Below are positions 10,243 to 21,504 of a stretch of 64,000 bases of DNA, in pieces. The position numbers and the translations under genes were made by a program. Origin of the DNA: Carposina sasakii (taxonomy: Eukaryota > Arthropoda > Insecta > Lepidoptera > Carposinidae); NCBI GenBank assembly GCA_014607495.2, contig CP053150.1, forward strand, positions 10,374,495 through 10,438,494, read 5' to 3'. The notes beneath the pieces are model-generated. The model was not told the origin of the DNA. It saw only the letters and a program-made list of their open reading frames with translations, and did not search any database. Each line of letters begins with the position of its first letter. Position 1 is the first letter of the stretch.

Positions 10243-10450
10243 GGGTCTACTTTAGTAAGCTCGAGTATTGGCTGATAGGGGAGGAAGTCGGTTTTTAGTT
10301 TTCAAAAAATTATGTTGATATAAATTTTACAGACACATCCCTTTTAGGGTCTACTTTAGTAAGTGCGAGTTTTAGCTGATAGGGGAGGAAGTCGGTTTTT
10401 AGTTTTCAAGAAATTATGTTGATATAAATTTTACAGACACATCCCTTTTA
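10243..10450. repeat. 104-bp tandem duplication
   Basis: Two head-to-tail units, 10243-10346 and 10347-10450, both start GGGTCTACTTTAGTAAG and end with ACAGACACATCCCTTTTA. They differ at only a handful of positions, so the duplication is fairly recent. It lies at the end of repeat family A. Confidence 0.85.
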
Positions 10451-10994
10451 TTATCTATGGTCCATATCAAAACTTTAACATACTCATAAATAAAATACAC
10501 ATCTAATTCCGAGTTTCCGTTTGAAATGCATATTAAAAACGATCTGTTAATGTTGGTCAATTAATTATACCTTTCCGTGCACACTTCGCCTGTGAAATAT
10601 AAATAGTATATGTATCAAAATAACCTTAGCTGTTTAAGGAATCTCGAGTCATCACCGCCATCTCTGTTTTGTATACTATTTTTTTTCTGATGTAATCTTT
10701 GAGTCCTTCGAAATCTCCGATCTGTTACTACTTAGTTATTTCAATGTTGATGACTGAGTAAACTATTTATATTATAGTGAAGGCAACTATTCGGTTTATA
10801 CTTTGTTTTTGTTGAAATTATGTCCATATAAAAAAATAAAAACTTATTTTACTATTACTAATATACCCATTGAATTGACCTTATTGTCACATAAATGAAT
10901 TTAGTTAAGATCTTAATTTACTGAAGCCATTTTACTACGTTTATCACCAATACAATTTACTTATAATTTTATTCCACAGTAAAGTACCTATATA
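10451..10994. other. Intergenic; no gene seen
   Basis: AT-rich DNA without a recognisable frame or repeat. Confidence 0.4.
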
Positions 10995-11356
10995 CAGGGT
11001 GTTTTTTTGTGGCCACCCTTAACGAAGGGTACGTACTCTATACATCAAATAAAGTAAGTTTATGCCAAAAAATATTTTTTTTTTAAATTTTAATTCCTTG
11101 ATTGTGCGAAATTTATAGTGTCTAGTGTTTATGTTAGTTTTTTTTATAGACCGATATTAATTATTTTTCGTGAAAAAATCCCGCTACGCGCGTCTATGTG
11201 CATTTATGCAGAAAAACGCAGTCTATTTTCTCAACTTTGGACCCTAATATTTTGGAAACCAGACACTTCCCAGGTATGCTTCCATGGAGAAAAATGATCG
11301 TAATGATGAGGAGATTCCGTAGTTTTCGGGAACGTTGACCACCAAAAATCACCCTG
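10995..11356. mobile_element. MITE-1, copy 1 (CAGGGTG ends, TA target)
   Basis: A 362-bp non-coding element starts CAGGGTGTTTTTTTGTGG and ends AAAAATCACCCTG, giving short inverted ends, and is flanked by TATA on both sides. A near-identical copy is at 25797-26175. Shared internal words include AACGAAGGGTACGTA and CGCTACGCGCGTCTATG. TA target sites and ends suggest mobilisation by a Tc1/mariner-type transposase not present here. Confidence 0.85.
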
Positions 11357-11459
11357 TATATCTTTAATAAGTCCCCCAGCTATATAACTGGGTACATACT
11401 TACTTGGTATATTACAACTTTACTATATTGTACCTACTGCAGAAATATAGGTATATATC
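11357..11459. other. Short spacer
   Basis: No feature recognised between MITE-1 and the foldback repeat. Confidence 0.3.
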
Positions 11460-11483
11460 TACACGTCGCACCAGAATGAGTAT

Positions 11484-11640
11484 GTTGAGCGAAATGCTAT
11501 GAAAATTTTGAGGCTCAAGATCACATTTGTATTTTTCAAGATTGTATGAACATTCCTGATTTGTTTGGAACTCTCTTTACCTACTATTTGGAAAAATAAA
11601 TATGTGATATCGAGTCTCAAATTTTGGTGATAGCTTTTCT
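11484..11640. repeat. Imperfect foldback repeat
   Basis: The left arm (from ATGCTATGAAAATTTTGAGG) and the right arm (ending GTCTCAAATTTTGGTGATAG) are imperfect reverse complements and share GATCACAT/ATGTGATA and TATTTTTC blocks. A related stretch is at 57300-57440, which also has CGAGTCTCAAATTTTGTGG. Likely a small foldback or MITE family. Confidence 0.6.
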
Positions 11641-12046
11641 ATAGCGGGTTATTCTCATAACATTCTTTTAAACATACTACCCCTTTTGTTATACATCTGT
11701 GAATTAAAATTTAAATGTTACGAAACCATTGAATAAATTAACAATGTAAGGAAGTATGGAATAACACGCTCCATCAAGCCATTGGTGCTGCTGTTGTCCC
11801 AATGCCCTTAAAACTTTTACCTAATTTTTGTGAGGGACAAGACAAATTACTTAACAAAAAAACTTACACGAACTATAAATCGTCCTCTTTAGGTACCATC
11901 TATACACAAAATTGTATGGCGAAGATGAAAAATCGTGCAGCTGTGAAGCGATTGTGTGTTTGAACATATAAGTTTGATATACAAACTTTACATACAGATA
12001 CGTACCTATACACACGGCTGCCACTCCGAAAACGGGTTAGCAAAAT
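11641..12046. other. Intergenic; no gene seen
   Basis: AT-rich spacer without a recognised feature. Confidence 0.3.
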
Positions 12047-12118
12047 TGCAGGATCATAAAGGAGACCCCACAGCCATGTTTAGCACATCGGAAACGGATA
12101 TAAATGATCAGGGACCAG
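12047..12118 (+). repeat. Dispersed 75-bp motif (M75), copy 1
   Basis: Contains GCAGGATCATAAAGGAGA, CCATGTTTAGCA and ATAAATGATCAG in the same order and spacing as six other places in this window. See the finding on M75. Confidence 0.7.
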
Positions 12119-12669
12119 TCTAGGCTGAGAGTTCATTACATACTTCATGTTTTTTTACAATAAAAAGGTTACCTACCGATATAAAAGTAGTTTACTCATG
12201 TGACTCCATCCACATGGAGGGAAAGAAACTTGACCGTCGTATCGTATACTGTGAAAAAGTCTCAAGGAAAAAACTTTGAAACTTAGGCCTATTATTAAGT
12301 TTCTTTAAGTTTGCTGTCCTTTACTTAAATACTAATTAATATTCAGTCTCATAACTTTACTTGAGAATATCGTAGAGTGGTAATTACTGCTATTATATTT
12401 TAGGTAATACTTAAGTACTGGGAGTTATACTTGTCCATTAATTTGGTAGAATACATATTGCAACACCAACTCACTCGAAAGTTATGAGGGGGATGATTAC
12501 CTTCTATCTCTATTGGGCTGGAGCCAAGTTTTTGCACTGGTAAAAAGCTAGCTAGCTAGCTTTATGGAATTTTTCTTACGGCTAATTATAAGTACTGGAG
12601 ATTGAGATAAGGTCTGCCAAATATTTTTTAACACTTATAGTCTCACATAAATATTATTAGGAAATTGAA
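12119..12669. other. Intergenic; small palindrome only
   Basis: A palindrome AAAGCTAGCTAGCTAGCTTT lies at about 12545-12564. No gene is seen. Confidence 0.35.
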
Positions 12670-12722
12670 AAAAAAAATTCACCCGAGTGAGATTTGAACT
12701 CACGACCTCTTTATTCACGAAC
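12670..12722 (-). repeat. tRNA-like (SINE) fragment
   Basis: On the minus strand GTCGTGAGTTCAAATCTCAC forms a T-arm with a B-box-like GAGTTCAAATC. No matching acceptor stem or A box was found, so it is a fragment of a tRNA-derived repeat rather than a tRNA gene. Confidence 0.45.
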
Positions 12723-15186
12723 TTATATTCTTTGAAAATTTTATATGAGAATAATTGAAAAGTAAATCTGAGCTTGATCTCTGTGGGTAGGTTCCTTTTA
12801 GTGGGCTAGGTACATTAATTTTCGCTTTACTTACCCCTTCTGTTACACCCTGTATTTAATATATAAAGCCTCAAAAAATAATTAAAATAATAACAACTTG
12901 AAAATACGTATGTGTAGAAACCACACCAGTGTGTGGTGAATGGTTTAATGGGAACTATTAGATGCGGGCAATTTAATGGTTATAATTTCACTGAAAGTTT
13001 CTTATTTTAGATATTTCTAACCGCTAATGTCCCTTGCTTGTCACAGTTTTATAGTGTAGGGGATTTTTATATTTGTTTATTTTTTTCGTTCATTTTACAA
13101 TTTGATCGTGGTGTTTTACCGATTTGGGTCAAATCCTTAGAAATGCCAGCTCTTTAGCATACCTACATCATAACAAAATCCACTTTTAGTATTCTCTCTA
13201 GTAGTAGGGAGGCTTGTATTTATAAGTGAACTTCAGAAGTCTGAAATGGATATTTTGAACATTGAACGCATTTTGATGTAACTTGGCAGTCATATTGCTT
13301 AGACATACTTAGCTATAAAATAATTAAAGGCACAGAGTCGAAGTCACGGGCGTGCACTAGCTATATACTCATGAATCGAATAACCTTATTTAATAACTTA
13401 ATTAACCTTTAACTACATAAATTAATCGCAAACTTTAACAACTACTGGTAAAATTAAATTGTATTACAGTCATCCACGATACTCATAGTGACGTAAAACA
13501 GTTTTTAACGCTTCATTGGCCCAATGCAACATCGGCACAGATATTTATCAGCGTAATACATAAATCTGCATACTTATGTACAATATTACAGATATGGATG
13601 AACCGGTTTAACTATGATGTACGATGTCATCTAGTTTCCTTGTTTTGATCACGAGTCATTGATTAGTGTTATTCACTGCTATTCATTTGAAATTCTAATT
13701 ACTACTACACTTTCGATGTGGGGACATAAGAATGTATGCCTAAAACGTACAAATAATCGTAATCATTTTTATTATGCAATGCCTTCATGTAGAAAATTCC
13801 TGTTTAAATTTACATAATTTACACTCGTTTTCAGCTAGTACCCAAGCCTCCCAAAATGTGTAATATTAGGTCCAGTAAGAAATTATCTTATCTTATATTC
13901 AAGAACTCTCTCGTCCTATAGGGAATTGCTCCTAAACCTCTTGTGCAAACATTACAAAACCTAACCCGCAACTTCACTGTCACTGCACTGTCATTACTTA
14001 CACAACATCCCATAAAGCCATCCTCTTCTAGATAGTGATGGAACAACAACAGGATATCACAGGTTTTGTAACCGTAACTGCTGAACAGCAACCTCCACTT
14101 CTATTACTTGAAAAGGTTAACCAAGCTAACCCCACATATTCAATAGTGAAATGTGCCTTAATAATATTGGGTTAAAGTCTACTGAAGACCACAAAACGGA
14201 AAAGGTTACGTTTTGAGCAATCGAAAGTGCATGTAAGTTACCCCACCGTAGGAAGCACCACAGTGCTGTAGTAACCGCTGATAATAATATGATTTATTAA
14301 CTGATACCAGGGCAATTATGTGGGTTATATGCGCAACTTCATAATGTACTTATTATACACTTAGGTAGTCGGTTTTGTAACGAAACTTACTTTGATAATG
14401 TACTTACCGCATTTTGAAGAGTTCTGTAATTTTCTTTACACTCTCTCCTGCTTCTCTTAATTATGACTTTTTTCCACATGCGTATAAATTATTTGGTTAA
14501 TAATAAATCAGAGGTAGGTACATTACGAGTATATTTTTAAAACTATAATAGATACCTATTACAAATATCACATAGTGTAAAAATGCATTAACAATGCCAT
14601 AAAATATCTGTCAAAAATACCAAAAACATGTCTCTACACGAGGCAGGTAGGCCTTACAAAGAGATTGTAATAAACATGTACCTATATTTTCACTAGTATT
14701 TCCTAGTAAGTAACCTTTTAAATCCATGTTAAGAGTCGAGCTTTTGGTAAACCAACAGGTCCTGAGTCGGACTAATAGTTCTGTGTTTACTTAAATTTAA
14801 TTGTCTGTTTGAAACACCTTTTAGGATCTGAATAATTTGTTGTGACAAGAACAAAGGTTTCTAAAATATAGTTTGAGCTACTGTGGAAAGTACTGTAGGA
14901 ACTTAATAAAAATAACCCAAATAATTTAGAAATGGGTACCTACGTAAGCAACAGCCACGTTGGTAAATACCAAACCATATATTTATGTATGACTTCCAAA
15001 AAAAAGAGAGGTTATCAATTATATTAATTTAAAAAAATCCTAAACTGGAAATTCGTGGGAAATTCAAACACAAATGCGAACAAAACTTTGACAATTTGTC
15101 AAAAATGTTACTGAATCAATAGGCATAATGACTAATGACTATACTAATATTATTTTCTCAGTTATTACCTATACTTACTACGCTGA
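12723..15186. other. Intergenic; no gene seen
   Basis: About 2.5 kb of AT-rich DNA. A short repeat-A relative lies at 14996-15045 (CTTCCAAAAAAAAGAGAGG). No frame carries a recognisable protein. Confidence 0.4.
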
Positions 15187-15465
15187 CAAATTATGCCCAA
15201 CGCTTTGCAATACGCAACCGTATTGTTCTATTACACATCTGCTATGCAGTGTACAAACCAGTGCGCACTTTCTTGCTACTCAACTACGCCGCCACCCTTA
15301 TCTACTACCTACAAATCTACTGCGCTGATAAACTATGCGCACTCTGTGTGCAAACCTGTGCTCACTGTCTTGCTACTAAACTACGCCGTCACCATTATCT
15401 ACTGCGCTGACAAGATATGAGTATGCGCACTCTGTGTGAAAACCTGTGCGCACTGTTATTCGGGT
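15187..15465. repeat. Minisatellite, unit about 88-97 bp
   Basis: Starts of successive units (TGTACAAACC, TGTGCAAACC, TGTGAAAACC) fall at 15250, 15347 and 15435. Each unit carries GTGCGCACT or GTGCTCACT, CTTGCTACT and CTACGCCG. Overlapping open frames here come from the repeat, not from a gene. Related GTGCGCACTGA-CAC words reappear at 17885 and 18805. Confidence 0.75.
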
Positions 15466-15820
15466 ATTTCGTCTGTTGACACCGCGGTGCCAACGGCTCA
15501 GAACCAAAGAATATACTTACTCTCTAACGCGAGACAAGAACCTTTTTTGAATTGCGCGATGGACACCGTGGTGTCATATAATAGTCTATGGTGGTGTCAA
15601 TCAACCAATAAGTCTTTTGGACTTCCTTGTTTGACACCATAGTCCTAAAGTAAAGATTTTAAAGTAAAGATATCAAACCTTTTGTTTATTCCAACTTTTT
15701 CAATAAACCTCCTAAAATTTTCTACTGACCAGAAATAACACTTCTTATTTTTATTCTTGCGTGTGGTCTTAATCAGAAAAAAATATTTACTTTTTAATAA
15801 TAATAACATATAATTCTAGA
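15466..15820. other. Spacer with GACACC/GGTGTC words
   Basis: GACACCGCGGTGCC (15478) and GACACCGTGGTGTC (15561) are near-palindromic; GGTGTCA and TGACACC recur to 15640. No gene is seen. Confidence 0.4.
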
Positions 15821-15943
15821 CCACCGGACATCTAAGTGCTAGTTTCATCTTTTCAGTTTTATTTTTATTATTATGTACATAGTTTGCATATCCCTGATAG
15901 TTTGGTTCTTTTCCACGCAGTCGGTTTTTTGATTTTTAAATTA
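15821..15943 (+). repeat. Dispersed repeat family B, copy 1
   Basis: Starts CCACCGGACATCTAAGTGC and ends with GGTTCTTTTCCACGCAGTCG and a T-rich run. Other copies: 25745-25790 (minus), 26252-26352 (plus), 47299-47400 (minus), and the bare end at 47448-47466 (plus). Confidence 0.75.
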
Positions 15944-16400
15944 TGCTTCATAACCACATAGCACTCATAACCAGTCATTCTAATCTAATTGAGATATTTT
16001 AGTTCGTTTTTTCTTGAATTCAATCCCAGTTATGATTTATTTTGCAAAGAGGAAAGGTAATCAAACCGACTTACCGAGTACTCGAAGTAGAACTTTTAAC
16101 GAATAAATAGTGAAAAAGTATTTAAGTATGTAAATTAATTAATTTTCGACTTATGTATTGTAAACTAAATGAAGAATTAAGTGTTTTTTTTTTGCTCAAT
16201 CTAAAATCAAAACTATGATACTTAGAGATATGGGTGAAAGGTTGATATTCGAAGAAAAAAATGGAGATATTGATTACATATAATCTAACTCGATTTTGGT
16301 CAATTGACGACTAGTGATTTTTCGCTCTCCGGCGACGCTATGTTATCGTAATAGTCTTGTCACAGGCAATTGGGATGTAACCCTGTTGCAGTGCTCATAT
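15944..16400. other. Intergenic; no gene seen
   Basis: AT-rich spacer, no recognised feature. Confidence 0.3.
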
Positions 16401-16424
16401 TAATTGTGTAGTATGTATTATAGT

Positions 16425-16560
16425 CTGTATGCCATCGTGATACGCTAGGCTAGATGATCATGAAACTCTAGTTCGTAGGCTATCGTGATACACAAGGCTA
16501 GACGATCATGGTCGTGCGCTACGCTAGGCGAACGGTGATGTTCTAGGCAAGGCATCGAGA
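16425..16560. repeat. Degenerate minisatellite, CTAG-rich
   Basis: Repeated words ATCGTGATAC, CTAGGCTAGATGATCATG and CTAGACGATCATGG recur about every 60-70 bp. The related array at 17285-17430 shares GTCCATAGGTTAT and CTAGTCCGTAGG words, so both may be remnants of one array. Confidence 0.6.
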
Positions 16561-16861
16561 GGCGGTACGGCTATCTTAAAAAGAAAGAATGATTATTTAT
16601 TTACTCATACTATGGTTCAATAAAGTTATGATTACATTAATTAGATCAGTGACATGTTTCGCGATAACGACTACAGCTATGAACAACGATGGAACTGAAA
16701 TTTTGTCGTTTGCGGTTTATTGCAAATAAATATTTATGAGCTCTTAAAGTTTCAATTCACAAAGAGGACCTTTTCTCGTGTCTCAATTATTGTCATAGCG
16801 CTCATTTTACATTCATACATAATACATGCGGTTGTGTTTCCAAAAGTGAGGGATGCCAAAA

Positions 16862-16937
16862 CTACAGGCTCGCGATATAGATCCTACTGGCACGTTTAAC
16901 ATAATGGGGTCAGAGATTAAAGATCAGCGAATAGTGT
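16862..16937 (+). repeat. M75 motif, copy 2
   Basis: ACTACAGGCTCGCGATATAG then CACGTTTAACATAATGGGG and TAAAGATCAG, matching the M75 consensus order. Confidence 0.6.
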
Positions 16938-17284
16938 TGTAGGTAAATAATTATGTTAAGGCACAATTCCCGGGGATCACACTATATTTTAAAAACATAC
17001 TGGATAATATTGTTGTATGTAACACATGCACCCGCTTTTTAGTACCTACCTATTCAAAACTATTGCATCATATCAAAGTTTGTGTCGATAGTAGGTTGTA
17101 TACCAATTTTATTTACGTTTGAAACTTTAAACGGCCGTACTGTGAAATGCCATTTCCTCACTTGATGCGACATTATTAATAGTTGCAGTCGATATTTTAG
17201 TTATTTCCAGTAATCCTCACGAGATCCTGGGGAGGATCTATGTAGATCTGTAAGCCGTCCCGGAAAACGTCGCGATGTCTGTAT
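16938..17284. other. Intergenic; no gene seen
   Basis: No recognised feature. Confidence 0.3.
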
Positions 17285-17430
17285 TCCATTGGTTATCTGT
17301 GACGCTCTAGACCATAGGCAGCCATGACTCGCTAGTCCATAGATTATTATCGTGTAGCTCTAGTCCGTAGGTTATGATGCATTAGTCCATAGGTTATCGA
17401 GATAGGCTAGTTAGTCGGTAGGTCATCCAA
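17285..17430. repeat. Degenerate minisatellite, TAGTCCATAGGTTAT units
   Basis: Four to five imperfect units of about 25-35 bp with the core CTAGTCC(A/G)TAGGTTAT. Related to 16425-16560. Confidence 0.6.
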
Positions 17431-17653
17431 AATTAAAAATAAAATCGATAATTTAATCTTGTATTGAGTTAGAGAAATAGAATTTATAGAGCAAATATCT
17501 TTCACTCATTGATAATATGATTACATAGATTATAAAATCAAATACACTTTAAAATTATTCTGGAGATCACGATAACATTGAGTTACTTTTTTTAAACAGG
17601 GAGACATCCAAGTTTTAGGTTACATTAAATATACCTACTACGTGTCTCCGCAT

Positions 17654-18145
17654 CTCTTAACTTTTATCTAATACTAGTGAATGCTCGCAACTCCGTCCGC
17701 GTGGATTGCTGAAAAACTTGTTCTAGTTGACCGAATCTAAACCACTCTCAAACACATTTAAACACACACAAAAAAACATCAAAATCATTCCAGCCGTTGC
17801 AAAAAAACGAACAGAAGATTTATAATACGAGTATATAAAGATACGCGTCTCTGCAACGTGATATGCACATACAGTGCGCATACTTGTGCGCACTGACACA
17901 CTTCTAAGAGGTGTACGCCACCTCTTAACTTTTATCTAATACTAGCAGCCGCCCACGACTTCGTCCGCGTGAGGGGGCGTTGTACCCGTGCGAAGCCGGG
18001 CAGTTTGTTGTATAGAATGTAGCCTTCCTTGGTAAATGGGCTATCTAACACTGAAAGAATTTTTCAAATCAGACCAGTAGTTCCTGAGATTAGCGCGTTC
18101 AAACAAACAAACAAACTCTTCAGCTTTATAATATTAGTATAGATA
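17654..18145. repeat. Helitron-like composite repeat, two units
   Basis: A 24-bp word beginning CTCTTAACTTTTATCTAA is exact at 17654-17677 and 17922-17945. Each unit then carries GC-rich blocks (CGACTTCGTCCGCGTG) and ends AGATACG-GTCTC-GCAAC. The blocks GATTAGCGCGTTCAAACAAA and ATAATATTAGTATAGATACG are very common in Lepidoptera and often placed with Helitron-like elements. Confidence 0.6.
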
Positions 18146-18179
18146 CGGGTCTCCGCAACAAGATATGCACACACATTTG

Positions 18180-18560
18180 GAATTCCCGTTTGTTCCGTTC
18201 CCGTGGGAATTTCGGAAAATCCGTGCTTAGTGCTTCCTTGCACTCCCTAACGAATAAACATGCCCGATTTCTGATTTATATGTATAGCGGTTTTTGTAAA
18301 AAAAATTAATTCCCGTTTGTCCCGTTCTGGCGGAAATTTCGATAAATATGTTCTCAGTGCCTCCTCACACTCCCTACCAAATTTTATCATTATATTGTGT
18401 CAAATGGTTTTCGTTAAAATTGGGTTTTACTGTTTGTCCAGTTCCCGTGGGAATTACGGGAAATCCGTTCTTTGTGCTTCCTAGCAGTCCCTAATTAACA
18501 ATTTTCAACTTCATAGGTATAGCGGTTTTCTTATTTCATTTTGTTCCGTCTGCCCCGTCC
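18180..18560. repeat. Tandem array of about 120-bp units
   Basis: About three and a half units start near 18182, 18311, 18428 and 18540 with (T)TCCCGTTTGT-CCGTTC, followed by GTGCTTCCT--CACTCCCTA and TATAGCGGTTTT. A related single unit is at about 28215-28300. It sits inside the Helitron-like composite. Confidence 0.7.
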
Positions 18561-18581
18561 CCATGCTAATTATCCCCATAA

Positions 18582-18780
18582 TACTGGTGGATGCCCGCGA
18601 CTCCGAGTCCGCGTGGACTGCAAAAAACTTCGTGAACAAAAAAAAATTGTGAATCTAGACCATTCTCGAACCCACTTGAACACACACAATTTTTTTAATC
18701 AAAATCGGTCCAGCCGTTTAGAGGGAAATCAATTACAAACATAGGAACAGAAGATTTATATTTATAAAGATACGAATCTC
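18582..18780. repeat. Third Helitron-like unit
   Basis: TACTGGTGGATGCCCGCGAC, GTCCGCGTGGACTGCAAAAA, TCGGTCCAGCCGTTTA and GAACAGAAGATTTATA match the unit at 17670-17830. The 67-codon frame across it is repeat sequence, not a gene. Confidence 0.65.
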
Positions 18781-19627
18781 CGCAATAATGCATAATTTTG
18801 CCTTGTGCGCACTGATGCACTAGTTACTAATCGGCACCGCCGCCACCTCTAAATACTATACATACACTACACTACTAAAGTTACTCGTACATACCATATG
18901 CGCATATTTTGTACGCAGACTAGATGCACTACTAAACTACCTACAATACCTACTCGTACATATCTATGCTAACAAGGCATACGCAGCGCATATTTAAATG
19001 ATTGCATAATTTGCTTACTACCTAATATTTTTAATTTTTAAATATTAGTATGCAGGTGTTCTATTATCTAGGTCCCTTTTGAAAACCAACGCTGTTTTGC
19101 ATGGTCGGAAACTCCTACCCTGTCTACGCAGCATCTAGCTGAAAAGAGACTTTGGCAGCTACACATACGCGTGATCTAACGGGCAGATAGGGTGCACGGT
19201 TCTTCTGGAATTTTCATGTTGCACTACTTTTTATATTAAGTACATACCTACTTTTCACTGTCCTTCATTTCTACCCTGTTTGTCTTGTCTCATTGTTGCT
19301 ATTGTACAAGTATTTGTGTGTGTGTAATTCTCAAATAAAAAACCTATTACTGTAGACCCTAAAAAATATCACTATCCCATCTGGCACCATAATCAGAGCC
19401 AGATTCAATTATACAAATACTAGTAAGCACAAATTGTAGTTTTCGTAAAACCAATACGTATGAACCCACATTCGAAGGGTTCGGGTTGCTAAAAAGTTTC
19501 ACAATCCGTTTCTCGTCAGTTCGTTAGGTATAACTGACCAAGACGCTCAAAAAATGCAAAAAAAATTACTACAATATAAGATTGCCAATAATATTTGATG
19601 ATGATGATCCTGCAAGTCCAACTTTAA
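18781..19627. other. Intergenic; repeat-like 3' tail at 19200-19350
   Basis: 18790-18965 has more GTGCGCACTGATGCAC and CACTACTAAA words of the 15.2-kb minisatellite type. 19240-19345 (TCATTTCTACC, TTGTTGCTATTGTACAAG, (TG)n, AATAAA) resembles a retroelement 3' end. No gene is seen. Confidence 0.4.
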
Positions 19628-19737
19628 AAAAAAATTAAATCGGTTCATAAATGACGGAGTTGTAAGGTAATATACATTTAAAAACATAGGTTTACGTAAT
19701 AATAGAGAACTTCTCTGTTTTTGGAAGTCGGCTAAAA
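19628..19737 (-). repeat. Repeat family A, copy 2 (fragment)
   Basis: Shares TCGGTTCATAAATGACGGAG and TTTTGGAAGTCGGCTAAAAA with 46738-46834. Confidence 0.65.
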
Positions 19738-21038
19738 ACACATATCTATAGATAGATGAATTTATAACCTCTATTTATTTTGAAAGACGGTTTAAAATAG
19801 TAAAAAAAAATATGCAAAACCTTCATGTCTATTTTGCTATTGATAGGTTCCTATTTTAAATATTACGATATTCTTCTATTACTAAGAAATAGTTAGGTAA
19901 AGTGTCCTAGGGTATGTATTGTTCCTACCTTCCTGAAAAAATATACACATAACAATATTCATATATGTATGAAAGTGGATGAAACCTATTTTAGGTACTC
20001 ACGTGAATCCAAATATCCCAGATTGATGGTGCAGATTTATTTTACCTGCAAATAAAATTACACAACATTAATATCCATTCATAACATCAAAGTTCTTCTC
20101 GTCTTCACAAATAATAAAGTTCAGTTTTATTCTGATTCTTATAAACATAAAATAATAATTAATGTTAATAATTTCATAACATAAAATATTACTGCGATAA
20201 AATATCAAACTCGGCTTGATACTTCATTATCCAGACATAAGTCAGATTACTGCTAATTAACGAATCATTTGTTAAATTAAAACCATGATAATGCGTACAT
20301 ACCTAAAAATATATTGCATCTTCTGTTAATATTTTACAACACAACCACAGAATACAACTTCACAAAATTCCGCCATCGAAAACCAAGCGCTAAAACCCAA
20401 TTCCATTTTCAAATTCGTTTCTGCTTTCTCATTCGTTTGCTGACCATCGAGGTTTAATCGACAAAGGATATGTACCGTACCTCATTTATCTGAGACTGTA
20501 CCTACCTACATTTTCTGTTCGGTTTTTCCTTTTTCCCGAAGAAAAGGCAAGGGGAACTATGCCCATACAGCCATTGTTTTTAGTAGACGATTTCTAAATT
20601 TATGATGGATGATAATAATGACGAATGGAAACATCGGGAAAATCCTCAAAAACGAATTTAAAATTAATGTAAATCAAAAAGAATAGCAGAAACAACTTAT
20701 ATAGGCCCATAAATATATCGTATTCCGACTCAATTTTTACTCAGCATAACCGTGCACACGCACAATAATCACATCACAAGTAAACAAAATATTACTTATT
20801 TACCAGAAAACATCACTTTACGAACACATGCAAGCCATTTACAAAGAAATGAAGATTTTCACAAGAAAATTACACCGCACACACACAGAGAGACTTCCAG
20901 TTTTTCCCGTCGAAACCAAAAAAGGAAGAATACAACTGCAGGCTGTGAATTGAATTTTCAACGTGAGTTCCAAATTCAAATGATTAAAAAAACTTAAACC
21001 TAATATCCGTTTCATAGCATACCTAGTTCTGATAAAAG
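19738..21038. other. Intergenic; no gene seen
   Basis: The 81-codon frame at 20752-20997 is His/Asn/Thr-rich and low-complexity and has no recognised domain. Confidence 0.4.
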
Positions 21039-21123
21039 ATGGCGCTAGTTACTATGTGTATGACCACACTTTATGTGTTGCATAATGTTTATTCCGAAAT
21101 CAGGCATAGGAAATTATTCTATG
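21039..21123 (+). repeat. Direct repeat left of the SINE
   Basis: ATGGCGCTAGTTACTATGTG and TCCGAAATCAGGCATAGG are repeated at 21416-21497 on the far side of the SINE. Confidence 0.65.
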
Positions 21124-21187
21124 AAACGGACTCTACCTAAACCTTTACGTAGAGTGCGTTTCACCCACTACCTATGAATGATTTTGA

Positions 21188-21406
21188 CGGCCGCTTGGTC
21201 TAGTAGGTAGTGACCCTGCCTGCGACGCCATAGGTCCTGGGTTCGAATCCCGGTAGGTGCAAACATTGATATGATGAATATTGATGTTTATTTCTGAGTC
21301 ATGGATGTTTCTATACTTATCTATGTATTTATATACCGTTGCTTAGTACCCACGACACAAGACCTTAGGGATCTTAATGTGGGACCAGGTTAATGTGTTG
21401 TGTAGT
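21188..21406 (+). mobile_element. tRNA-derived SINE, plus orientation
   Basis: The head has an A box (TGGTCTAGTAGGTAGTG) and a perfect B box (GGGTTCGAATCCCGG), the internal RNA polymerase III promoter of a tRNA-like SINE. The body (TCTGAGTCATGGATGTTTCT, TACCCACGACACAAG, TGGGACCAGGTTAATGTG) is the pattern of moth HaSE-type SINEs. Not a functional tRNA: no acceptor stem pairing. Confidence 0.85.
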
Positions 21407-21415
21407 AAAAAAATT

Positions 21416-21497
21416 ATGGCGCTAGTTGCTATGTGTAAGATTACATTATCTGTGTTACTGCATACAAAAATGTTAGTTCCGAAATCGCATAGGAATT
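21416..21497 (+). repeat. Direct repeat right of the plus SINE
   Basis: Second copy of the 21039-21123 repeat, about 80% identical by eye. Confidence 0.65.
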
Positions 21498-21504
21498 ACT
21501 TACA

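Noticed and set aside
15128..15642. Four overlapping plus frames rich in Cys/Tyr/Leu
   Set aside because: They lie in a minisatellite and repeat with its period in different frames.
20752..20997. 81-codon plus frame
   Set aside because: His/Asn/Thr-rich low-complexity translation, no domain, no splice or promoter context.
21188..21260. A tRNA gene
   Set aside because: A and B boxes are present, but the ends do not pair as an acceptor stem and the body continues as a SINE.
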